Source of the DNA: Acephala macrosclerotiorum
Lineage: Eukaryota > Ascomycota > Leotiomycetes > Helotiales > Mollisiaceae
Direction of reading: 5' to 3'
DNA: 64,000 nt
Assembly: GCA_014904845.1 (NCBI GenBank)
Contig: MU119243.1
Location: forward strand, 124,001 to 188,000
A program made the translations under genes and the position numbers. Shown here in pieces: positions 1 through 10,249 of the stretch. Numbering within the stretch: position 1 is the first letter of the stretch; each line of letters starts with the position of its first letter. The notes below the pieces were generated by a model that saw nothing but the letters and a program-made list of their open reading frames with translations, made no database searches and was not told where the DNA came from.

Positions 1-17
1 AGGGTTAAGCAACGTAC

Positions 18-1212
18 CTGACAGCGTAGAAACATCCAAGTCCTAGACCTGTGGCGATGAGGAGAATGGCGCTCTCGAGATCGAGGAGGACTTTCAAGGT
101 TGAGAGGGGATCAGGTACTCGGAACTTGTACTTGGCATCAATAGCTGCACGCTTCTCCTCATTGATGGTCAAGCCCTTTTCAGCTCGACGTCGATGTCTG
201 ATGGTGTCGGTGATGTTCCTTGACAGTAGAGGAGGTGGAATAGAGCCGTTGTCGACGACATTACGACAAGTCTCTGGCATGAAAAGAATGAGTGGGATGA
301 AGATGACAGCCGAGAAGATCATCAGGAACCAGAAGATCCAATGCCACCCTGCGTATTGTCCAATAACACCCCCTAAGATAGGAGCTATCATCGGACCCAT
401 GATGCCTCCAAGGGAAGCGTACGCGACGTAGGTTCCTCTTTCAGCCGAAGTGACGATGTCGCCGACTACTCCATTCGCTAAAGCTACGGTGCCAGAGGAC
501 CCAGCAGCTTGGAGCATTCGTAGTATCAGGAGTGCAACGTAGTTGTTCTGCAATGCCAGACCGAGGTTGGCGGCAGTGAAGACGATGAAGCAGAAGATAT
601 ACATTGGTCTTCGACCTTGGCGGTCTGCAATGTCTGCCACGAAGGAGGGTGCTATGCCTTGGATGACCTATCTATTGTTAGCTATGATCCTACGCTAGTT
701 GGAGAGGGAACTTACTAAGAAGATGGTGACCGTGATATTTATCTTTGAGTTGGTGACATTGAGGTCTTTAGAGATTGTGTCAAGTGATGGATCTGCCTCG
801 ATTAGTGTCTTCATTAGTGTAGCTTAGATTGGGGTAAGTACTCACAGTAGATAGCAGTTGCCATAGGAGAGAAGAGAGAAGCAAAAGAAGCAGTCACGAT
901 AATGAGCTTCTTCTGAGTGACGGTCAAGACACTGTAGTCTTCTCCAGTTGTCGCGGCTCTTTGGATAGGTTGCTCTGATGGAGGCTCTGCGGGAAGCTCA
1001 TCTTGGCTTGGTCCAACCACTTCTCTCTCCTGTTCGTTCTCAATCAGCTGTTTGTCGTCCGATCTGACCGGGTGGTCCCTCTTCTCGTCGTCGATAGAAT
1101 GAGTGCGAGAGGATTTCGTGCCTGCTTTTGAGTCGTGAATAGCTGCATCGTGATCAGGTATCGAAGCTTTCTTATCTGCCAGGCCAAGCTTTTGTTCGGG
1201 GTTATCCGCCAT
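18..1212 (-). CDS. MFS multidrug transporter (DHA1 type), 5' part only
   Basis: Partial plasma-membrane drug:H+ antiporter of the major facilitator superfamily. Three exons are visible on the minus strand: 1212-846, 792-716 and 667-18. The introns are 793-845 (donor GTGAGT) and 668-715 (donor GTAAGT). A further donor (GTACGT, 17-12) shows that the gene continues past the left edge. The N-terminus is a ~110-residue hydrophilic tail, followed by TM1 (ending near FSPMATAIYYPSL), then TM2, the loop motif ADIADRQGRRP and TMs 3-6 with LGGIMGPMIAPILGG, the motif C-like pattern of antiporters. The C-terminal half is missing, so substrate cannot be inferred. Family membership is secure; subfamily is inferred. 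Confidence 0.9.
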
Positions 1213-2109
1213 AGTCGCTGCTGCCGGTACTTACTCGAAGTCGTACAAAACTATTCAGCCACGCTCGAAATCGCGAGTTCCAGTAAGATTCAAGCTCAAA
1301 GAAGTTGCTACTAACATTTTATATGGGAATACAACATGGACCTTTGTAAAAAAGAAATGATGGTTTGGTGGTCTCGGGGGGGTCGGCGCGAAATCTTAAA
1401 TCCGGGCGTTGAAGCCGGGCAACGCACCGCAACGGTGGTCGGCACAGAGTGGCTTGACAGGAACGCCGCGAATAGGGGAGCATGGTCGGAGAGAACGCTA
1501 TGGCTTACAGCGCTTTTCGCTCCGAAATTGGGGACCTCAACTATCACGACCTTTTAACTTCGTAAATACGCCCCATACATGCCGCGAACAAGACCTTGAA
1601 ATCGGTCAGGAATTACTCCATGATGACAAGTTGTTCGGCTGTGAGTCGCCGAGGTGATTCTGTGATCTCTAGGAAGTTAAGTTGCTTATTTCTAGGGTGT
1701 TTCGAGGTGGCATCGTCCAATCGAATTAGCGATCTGCAGCGTGCGGTACAGCCAACAGCCCTGAGAATTACTGAAGATGCCCTGGAGAGTCGGAACTTGG
1801 GGGTGGAGGACGCTGAATTCTGTGATAGATGCCTGAAGATCTCAGACTGCAACTCAAGTTCCTACCACGAAATATTTATATCTTTGTGGAACGATGTCAA
1901 ATATATATAGAGGATCACTATCCCAAGCAATGCGCAATTTTTTACTATATAATTCTCATTAAAACTACCAGTGTTGTCGCGAGTCATTGCGACGATAGCG
2001 GTCGTCGTGAGCATCGGTACCAAGGACGCCGAAGCGAAGCAATTCAGGGGGTCGCTACAGGAAAGGGGTACCCCGCTATTGCCCCGCGTCACAACTCCCA
2101 CTTTCTGTT
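1213..2109. other. intergenic, convergent/upstream spacer
   Basis: 897 bp between the MFS start and the dioxygenase stop. Only short overlapping ORFs on both strands without family resemblance. It should hold the MFS promoter (near 1213-1400) and the dioxygenase 3' end. I see no other element. Confidence 0.5.
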
Positions 2110-3341
2110 CTACCATACCGTCTCCAGCCCATTGACACCCACTGGTCTCTCCCCAAGAGTTGTGATTCTGAAACCGTGTCTCAATCCTTCCTCTGGATTC
2201 TCAACATCATAGTCAGAGATAGCAGTATGAGCCGTAACCCTGTTATCCCAAAGCGCAACTGTCCCTTCATCCCACTTGATGCGAACCTGAAAGTCCTGCC
2301 CACGTGTGATATGCTGTTTAAATTCTGTCAGCATTGCCGTAACTCTTAGTTCGTTAAGGGAAGGGAAGAAGAGAGAATCTCACATCAAACAGCAACTTCA
2401 ACAACGCATCACTCTCCTCCTCCTTCAACCCCTCAATCCTTTTCGTAAACCCTGGATTGACAAACAGTGCCTTCTGCCCGGTTGCCGGATGCACCCTCAC
2501 AATCGGATGCTTGCTAATCACTGGTGCTCTTCTGACATGCTTCCCATCTCTTGTGGCTCCCTCCGCTTGCGGAAATCCAGAATGCTCAGCCCTCAACCCC
2601 TCAAGCAATTTCTGAATCGGCTCCGAAAGACGCTCATAGGCAACGACTTGAGAAGCCCAAGCCGTGTCTCCACCAGTGGATGGAAGAGACAGTAGAGTAA
2701 GGATAGTGATAGCGGGAGGTTGATGCTCATAAGAGACATCCGAGTGATATCCTGTTGTTGTGAGACGAGTCGAACGTCGTTGGGCGCGATACTGGTTGTC
2801 AGGTCCGAGGTAGATGTTGTGGAACTCGATGTGATCTTGAACGTGGGCTCCAACGGGGTGGACATGGAGCTTTCCGAAGTACTCTCCGAACTCTTTCTGT
2901 TTTTGCGCACCAATATCTTTGAAGTCTTGGCCGCGGAAGATCACAACACCTCGTTCTGCGATCAATAGGGCCAATTCATTCTTCTGAGCATCGCTGAGCT
3001 TGCTGAGTTGGAGGCCTTTGATCTCGGTACCGACTCGAGAAGTGAGTTTTGAGATGGAGACGTTTGGGTCGTTGGTTTGGAAGAGGTGGGGTTTGGATTT
3101 GTCGGCTAGTGTGCCTTTGTCGGTGAAGTGAAAGGGCTCGGTGGGTGGGAAAATGGTGGTGTTGTCATAGACTGGCAGGTAGTGGGTGTATTTGTACTTG
3201 GAATGGAGATTAGTGGGGTTGCATATGATATTGGGAAGATAGGTATACTGTTTCGTGGGTCTTCTCATCGAAAGCTTTCTGGACTTCCTTCACTTGAATT
3301 GTTGGCTCGGAAACAGGATCTTGGGCGACAGATGGAGCCAT
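2110..3341 (-). CDS. TauD/TfdA-family Fe(II)/2-oxoglutarate dioxygenase
   Basis: Non-haem iron dioxygenase; fungal relatives oxidise taurine, other sulfonates or related small acids, releasing sulfite for sulfur nutrition. Three exons: 3341-3249, 3196-2384, 2313-2110. The introns are 3197-3248 (branch CACTAAT) and 2314-2383. They give a 369-aa protein, close to the usual 350-400. The ATG at 3341 is chosen because it opens a 31-codon first exon ending in phase with the intron. The iron triad is visible: H182 and D184 in GYHSDVSYE, and H331 in NRVTAHTA. The 2-oxoglutarate-binding arginine lies in the GLRHGFRITT segment near residues 347-351. No sulfur-gene neighbours are seen, so substrate is inferred from family only. 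Confidence 0.93.
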
Positions 3342-4004
3342 GGTTGTGATGTTACGAGTTGATATGAGAACTACAAGTGATTTGGTCAAGTCAAGTCAAG
3401 TTGAGGAACTAGATATCTCTTGCCCTCTCAACCACTTCGCGGAGATGTGTTCCTGATATACCTCACCAATTCCTCGATGTCGCAATCCTCTTCTTCTCTC
3501 GCGATTCCATGGCTTCTGCTCACGGCTTCTATCATTCGCAGTGACATTCAATTGCGTGCCGATTCCCGCAAGGTACAATTCTCCATCCCACGCTTCAACT
3601 GTCACTAATTTATATCTAGAATCTTTATTCGTCTATCTTAGTTCACGAACGGCATGAAAAGCCTCGTGTAGCTATCGGACATAGGCAATTTTGAGTTAAG
3701 TCCATCGATTTCTTGTCATTGGCAGTTGAAGTTGCTGAGATCATCAGCGTCATTGGCTGAGACGTGCATTTGGCTTGAGCTCGACAGTTGACCCCTCAAT
3801 CACGCCAGAATCGCGGGGGAGACTCCAAAGTCACAGAATAACTGAAATCACAACATTCATGTTTGAGGAAATCACTAACTTGACATGTGTATAAAGATTT
3901 GGATGACGGCAAGTATTATACATAGGTCGTTAGGCTAAAGCACATAATTTTTCCTCTCGGCATCAAGTTCATTCAAGTCACCAAGCACTGCGCCGTTGTC
4001 ACTC
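3342..4004. other. intergenic
   Basis: 663 bp holding the dioxygenase promoter and the 3' flank of the minus-strand gene ending at 4005. A 69-codon minus-strand ORF (3396-3605) has no family resemblance and is not called. Confidence 0.5.
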
Positions 4005-6274
4005 TCATTCTCCCCAAAGGTCATCATCAGCAACAGGCAATACACCAGTCTTCTTATCACCAATCTCAACAACTACCTTGAACTCCTCTTTCGTCTGATT
4101 CCTCCGTCTCTGAAGTGTGAATAGATCTGGTGTCATCTCTTTCAGCTGCCTCCAAGCGACGTCGTCTCCCTGACGAATCACCATCTCATGTCCAAGTGCG
4201 AACATGAAAGTGAAGGTGAGGCAGTCCAGGGACTGAAGAGGAACATTCGATCGCTCCGAGTACAGCTGAAAGAATTGAGCAACACTTGAGTCGCGCAGGT
4301 GAGGAGCTGAAAGAGTATTTTCGTAGTCAAGATCGAGATCTCGAGCAGATTTCTGTAAAATGAGGACAAGACGCTGCTTGACACGCGGTGCGTTAAGGTT
4401 GGGGGTAGTGCGTGGAGTCATGAGGGACCCAGGCGCCGCAGTATATGGCTGCTGAACTGGCTGCTGAACATTACTCTGGACTACTGGTGCAGCCTTCTCA
4501 CTTTTGTCTTCCCTTGCGGCGCGGCTGGATGTCGGTACATTGTTGGTAGTCGATGGACTATCTTTATCGGTAACTGAATTACTCGGAACTGGATCATCGA
4601 CAGCTGACAAGACCTTCTAATCTTGAGTCAGTAGGCATTCTCGTAGATAGGAGTTGGTACCTTACCTTTGCAAATTCGATATGTCCGTTGGTCTCTGGGT
4701 CAGTTGCAGCAGCCTGATCGCCACCGAGGCCATTTGTAACAGCAACCGTGATGGTGCCTGAGGGTGGTGGCGACGGCGACGTTCTCCTTGGAGGGGTCGC
4801 GTTGGTGTTCAGCCTTTGGCGCTTGTTAGGAGGAGGCGAAGCTCCGTATATGTCGTCCAAGGTTTCGTCGGCCTTCCTTGTGGCGGATGGTCGTTCAGTA
4901 TTAGTTTTCTGTGATGCTGGTGAGCCATAGAAGTCTTTCGAGGTCGATTGTCTTACCTTGCCAGGTAAACGTTGAGCCTTTCTCGATTGAAATGACGAGG
5001 ACTGAACGGTCTCCTCATCAGAAGGTACATCGAACACACTTGGTCGCTTCGAAGGTGCCTTCTTCTGAGCCGAGGGGGCAGGTCCCCAAGAGCTTTGTCT
5101 GTCTTGCCAATAGTCTCTGAAGCAGAGACTCTTCTGTAGCCTCCCATTACCGCTCCTCTCCAGCAAGCCCTTCGCGAGGAGCTGACGGGCTTCAACACCA
5201 ATACGCTCCAGAAGTCTTTGCTTCAGTATGATATAGTGCCTGTGTTCGCACTCCTCAATCTCTGTGCCGCTTCGCAGATTCTTGATGAGCTGCATCACTT
5301 TATGGTCGGAATCGTCACCGGCGTCGTAGTAGTCGTTTTCGTGCATGAAGGTCCGTACTCGAGCATCTGCTTGGACCGGCCAACGTGAGCCGGCCTAAAA
5401 CGTCAGTTACGTCTCGCAGACGTGGCGCCGTAGTCATACCCTTATCAGCCACTGTGTGGTGAACTCTCTGATGGGTCTATCGCCTCTGCGGGGATCCAGT
5501 GAGTCGATTTCTTCTTTGCATGCTTGATGAACTTCTGGCCTGGGCTATGTTAGCTTCGAAGTATAACGGATTGATCATGGAACAATGCGTACCCAACAGC
5601 AGCGTTGTTGATGTCCTGGGTTGAAAAGATATCTCCCATATCGGCTGCACTCTGGATCTCTTCTGAGGGCTTTTTGTTTGGACGACGCTTCGTTCCTTTT
5701 GGTGGAGATGGGCCGACGTACTGTAGTGATTCTGGACTGAGGTCGCGTTGGTAGTCTTCAGTCTGGGTCTACAGTCAATTCATTTGTCTTCCCAAATCAA
5801 GGTGGAGGATGTCCTACATATGGTGATGATAAAGCCGGGGAGGTTGCCTTCTTCTTCGCTTTACCTTCTCTCTGATACTGATAGTATGCTTGCAAGCCAA
5901 ACATATGTGTCAAAGATCGCAATATACTAAATCATAGTTAGCTTCAGGTAGGTCTTTTGAGGGGCATTCTATCTATACAGTGTTTTGTCCGTTGCCCAGC
6001 AAGGCCAGCCGTAAGTGTTTGGCGGCCAATACTTCTCTGCTCGATCGTCTTCCTCACAGAATGCCAAGGCGTACTTCTCTGCTTCTGGGGAGTATGGGTC
6101 TGAAAATGGTAGTGGATGGCCTTGCTCTGCAAAACGAATCCTAAACGATGAGAGCGCGCGTTTCAATTCTTTCGGGTCTCTGCTCTCGATTTCTCCGCTC
6201 TCCTGCTCTCCATCAGGTGGGAAGCCGAGCTTGGTACAGAGATTAGCAATGTTGCTTGACTGGATTCGCGACAT
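4005..6274 (-). CDS. uncharacterised fungal protein, paralogue A of a divergent pair
   Basis: Unrecognised family. Six exons: 6274-5979, 5926-5818, 5768-5593, 5539-5440, 5394-4666 and 4616-4005. The intron phases are 2,0,2,0,0, giving 673 aa. Intron 1 has an unusual GTATAG donor but a good CTAAC branch site 10 nt before the acceptor. Layout: a ~98-residue N-terminal domain (starts near LCTKLGFPPD, ends with YWPPNTYGWP), a basic linker with AKKK, and a charged helical middle domain after TFMHENDYYDAG. Then follow ~150 residues of Ser/Pro/Lys-rich disorder with a putative NLS (NKRQRL) and a C-terminal alpha/beta-looking domain of ~110 residues. No signal peptide or membrane segment; a nuclear location is an inference. 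Its paralogue is the plus-strand gene at 7992-10249. Confidence 0.85.
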
Positions 6275-7991
6275 TGGTGGCGTGTGGATCAACTATATGT
6301 TTACGTGGGAGGGAAATAGTTTTTGGAGACGGGAGAGCTTCGAGTCCCGATAACTACACAATATTTCCCAGTTCAGTGGCGGGACAGATACTACAAGGAT
6401 ATTATGTGAGTGTGCCATATCATGAGACAATAACTAGGGTATTCAAGTGGAGGATAGTTTTTTAATAGTAGGATTTGCTACAAGCTATGCATATAAGCGC
6501 TGGATGGCAAGGCAGACATGGCAGACTCGGGCGGTCTGGTGCAAAAATAATGCAAACGCTGCGAATGAAATCCACGAAAATCCAATCTGTGCTATGATTT
6601 TGAGTGCCACAGTCCAGAAATCGGCGATCTATGTTCACGAGGCAGTGCAAAGTCTAGTGGAGACGTCGCAGGTGGCAGCACTTTTGTTCAAAAACTATAG
6701 AATCCTTACGTTTGATTGGACTTTGAAGCGATATATGACGTATCACTCGGCTATTGGCCGGAAAAGTGATTCCGACTTCCGGGTGTGCCAAAAGTCTCAC
6801 CGGCAGCCTGCATACATAGTTCGAAGTTGGCGGAGCTTTTGCTACTTTCAATCCTTCTCCTATCTATGGAGCCTATCAGATCGTTACAATAGCATAGCGA
6901 TAGTAAAATCAATATTTGAAAAAGCTCGGTGAGTCAATTTAGCTAGCTTGTAGTTCTGTCGCAATCCTGTTCAGCTGAATTCAAGGGATACTATATTTAT
7001 ATTGCCACAACAAGGGTCAGCCCAAAGGGACCAATCAAAGCTATTGGAAATGTATATCTGCAAAAGGACCAATCCTGCAGCCTGAAATTTTGTTCGTCGT
7101 CCTTATCTTTGGAAAGAACGCCTTCATTTTACTTGTACATTTTCAAGTCGCATCCACCCAATACTTGATCCTCGCATTGGAAACAACTTAGACGAAGTTA
7201 GTTGCCTTCAGCGGTACTCACTATCATATGCGTCACTGCGAGAGATCAAACCTACCATAAGTCCGATCTGAAGAGCATTCTGGTCTAAGCGGAGAAAATT
7301 CTCCTCCTCAAATCATTTGCTTGCAATCAGTTGCTAAAATTGTCTTCGATTCTCCTGTTTCTTCAGACAGTGAATACTGCCCCATCGTCGCTGAGCTTTC
7401 ACCGACAATTTTATATCTTCCAATAAATGTCGAAATCGCGGTATGGAAGTCGAGCAAGACGAAATTTGGACCCCATCCACCAGTCACTCTGGATTTGGTC
7501 ATCGACCTGCTGTTTTCAAACTGAAAGTTGCTATAGTAGACTGGACCACTTTCAGTATTAATGCTTCCGTTTGCTTGTGACACGGCTTGCGTATGAATGC
7601 ATGATTAGCATATCTTTCTGCTCCAATCGACGACTAACAGGGGTATTTTAGAATAGCTTGACCCTGCCCAATGTTCCTCCCGTGCTTGAAAAACAACGCT
7701 AACATTCTGAGGACTTTTAATTCACCCTCATTGGAGCGCTTATATGATATGCGTGAGTCACACGTAACTAGAGTTAGTACACCTATATATATGACTTCCT
7801 TCTTTCCACTCCCCCTTCTCCCAATCCATTTCCCTATCGAAAAACTTTGATATGCAAGTTCTGAGGTACTGACTCCATTGGATTACTAATTTCAAGGAAG
7901 ATCCCTTGCATAAAGAACTAAATCAGCTTGCAAATTATACCGGGAAATTTATGTCAGTTACACTTATATAACTTGACAACCTCCCTTGAAT
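6275..7991. promoter_or_regulatory. shared 1.7-kb intergenic region between the two divergent paralogues
   Basis: Head-to-head spacer carrying both promoters. A 161-codon plus ORF (6447-6932) and a 91-codon minus ORF (7308-7583) are present, both starting at non-ATG codons and without family resemblance, so I do not call them. The minus ORF could be a relic exon. No tandem repeat or obvious mobile element is seen. Confidence 0.4.
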
Positions 7992-10249
7992 ATGGTTCCC
8001 CGAAAGGAAACTGTTGCCGGGATATGTGCCTATCTTGGATATCCCTCGGATTCCAACAAAGATGAAAGATATCGCGGCAAGCTTAGCAACCCAATGAGGG
8101 ATTTCTGCAAAAGTTTCCAAGACAGTTTAACGCGTCCCGTCGACTTTTCGTCTCCGAAAGGACTTGATACATTGGATTGTGCTACTGCCTTTGCAGCGAA
8201 GAATCAACATTTGTTCCCAGATGAAAAGATAGCTTGGGAGCGGCGGTGGCCGGTTTATCACCATCATCGAATTAGGTATGTTAGCAAGGACTACCGGGAA
8301 TCATGCAAGAATTTGGTACTAACAAAAATAGGATCCGAAATGGCCTGGCGCGGTTGATTTCATGCCAAAACAACTACAAGAAGAAGAAAATCAATTCTAA
8401 GAACGCGAAGGTAAGTTTAATGCTAGCTACAGGCATCAAGCATAAGCTGACAATTACCCAGATGGCGAAAAATGCAGAACACCCATCGTTGCCTGAAAAT
8501 CCCCCCAATGCATCTGGTAGGATAAATACACTGCCAACGGAAACGGAAAGAGTTGTTTCGGGGGATGCTTCTCCTCGGAAAAAGGATATGTTGCAGAGCG
8601 AGTAAGTCACGAAAGTAAATATATCACAAATCTAGACTGATTGGCTACGCAGGGATATTATCCATCACGAGGCACTTGAACACCTCAAGTTCATTTATCC
8701 TCAAACTGAGCCAGTGAAGAGCTCATCCGGTGACTGGTTGCTTGGCGTAAGTACCTCCTTTGCTTCATGAATAGCCGACTAAAATATGAATAGTTTGGTG
8801 CACAATGTCCTCCAGACATCAAAGTATATGCATTCCGTTATCTCCACGATAATGATCTATATGATTCCGACAATAAGGCAGAAATCAGAAAGATGGTCTG
8901 CCATATGAAAATGGAATTCAAAGTCGGAGAATCCGGGATGGACGATCAAATGATTTTCACCAGATGCGCAGGCATAATCAGACGTGCTGTAAAGATGTGG
9001 AGAGATGATGGCCTTTTCGAAGGCTATAGCTTCTTGACTCGTTCGAAGAGGGGTTCGGACCATGATACCTGGGTAAAGACAGCGGTCTTCGAATCAGAGT
9101 GGAGAGCTCGTCGAGCCCGTTGGCTTGCCAGAAATGAAGCCGCAAAAAACAATACTGAGAAAAGTTCTCCGACAACAAATTCCACTGAGGATATTCCCCG
9201 AAGTCCTCGAAGTCCTAAGCGAGTAAGTGCTTCATCCCTTAGTTTACCCATCGCTAACTTTCTTCCAGGTAGCTCAATCTTCAGACGATGAGAGCGACGT
9301 TGACTTGTTTGCGGGCTCCAAATATCGAGAAACGAAGAGAAGGAGATCTGACTCTGACCGTAGTAGATCTATCGTTTCCTCTCCACCATTGCCCGACATT
9401 CCAAGGAAGGAAGATGCCTTTCCTTCGATGAATTCCCCAATACCTGACCGGGTGCCATCGGCGAGAATGTACACTCCTATGAACTCCACACCTGCAACGA
9501 ATCAGTCTATCGTCAGGTCAATGTCCACGGAGCTTGCCATTCGCTCATCTCCGGCCCAGCCACGCGGCCCAACAAAGGAAAATGCCCCTGCTGTGTATCC
9601 AAATTCCTCTTCAGGGCCACAGAGACCTGAAGTTGCTCAAGCTGCGCCAAGCGGACTGGGTCTTGAGGGGATTCCATCCAACAGGATAACTACTTCAGGC
9701 CCCGCTTCAGCTCCTCAGGATCGCACTACAGCTCTTTCAGTAAACAATGCATCCACTTCAGAAGAAGCTACACCGAGTGGTTTGGGTCTTAGAAGGATTC
9801 CATCCAATATGGTACCTACTTCAGGCCCTGTTTCCTCTCCTAGGAATCAAACTATAGCTCTTCCACCAAGCAATGGAGCCGCCTCGGAAGTTAACAGCCG
9901 CCGCCCATTGTGGTTTGCCCTTCCAGGTCCAACAGGAGATCCTGATATTTCCTCGGACAAACTTGTGTCTATCGCCACTTTCAAGAAGTCTAGCCGCTCG
10001 GACTTCTTTAAACTCGTAGCTACCCGAGCAGGGGAGTCTCACGTGGACCTAGGATTCATAACGCTAAGATGCGGCTGGGCGCCCAGGCTGCCCATTGTCG
10101 TGAGTCGATTCTGGACGGTCGAGATGTGGACCGATATGCAAGACGATATCATCGAGCGATACCATATGGAACAAGCAGAGAACCCAAGTCGCGAGAAGTT
10201 TCGGGTATGGGTTCGATGCGGGAATACTAGCAACCTCGAGGAAGAGTAA
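7992..10249 (+). CDS. uncharacterised fungal protein, paralogue B of a divergent pair
   Basis: Unrecognised family. Six exons: 7992-8275, 8332-8410, 8462-8601, 8653-8746, 8794-9222 and 9269-10249. The phases are 2,0,2,0,0, identical to paralogue A, giving 668 aa (A is 673). Matching landmarks are LGYPSD (A: LGFPPD), a Trp-Pro end to the first domain (WERRWP), a KKKK linker, YLHDNDLYDSD (A: FMHENDYYDAG), a disordered Ser/Pro region, and a C-terminal domain starting near FKKSSRSDFFKL and ending REKFRVWVRCG (A: KEEFKVVVEIG). The disordered part contains two tandem 42-residue repeats. A KRRRSD-type basic patch could be an NLS. Function is unknown. Confidence 0.87.
9643..9894 (+). repeat. two tandem 126-bp (42-codon) coding repeats
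   Basis: Two diverged in-frame copies in exon 6 of paralogue B, at about 9643-9768 and 9769-9894. Both encode PSGLGL..IPSN, then TSGP..S.P, then a Thr/Ala-Leu stretch and NNAS/NGAAS. They sit in the low-complexity linker. Paralogue A has no copy that I can see. Confidence 0.8.

Noticed and set aside
6447..6932. 161-codon open frame between the paralogues
   Set aside because: Begins at GTG, no family resemblance, no conserved composition.
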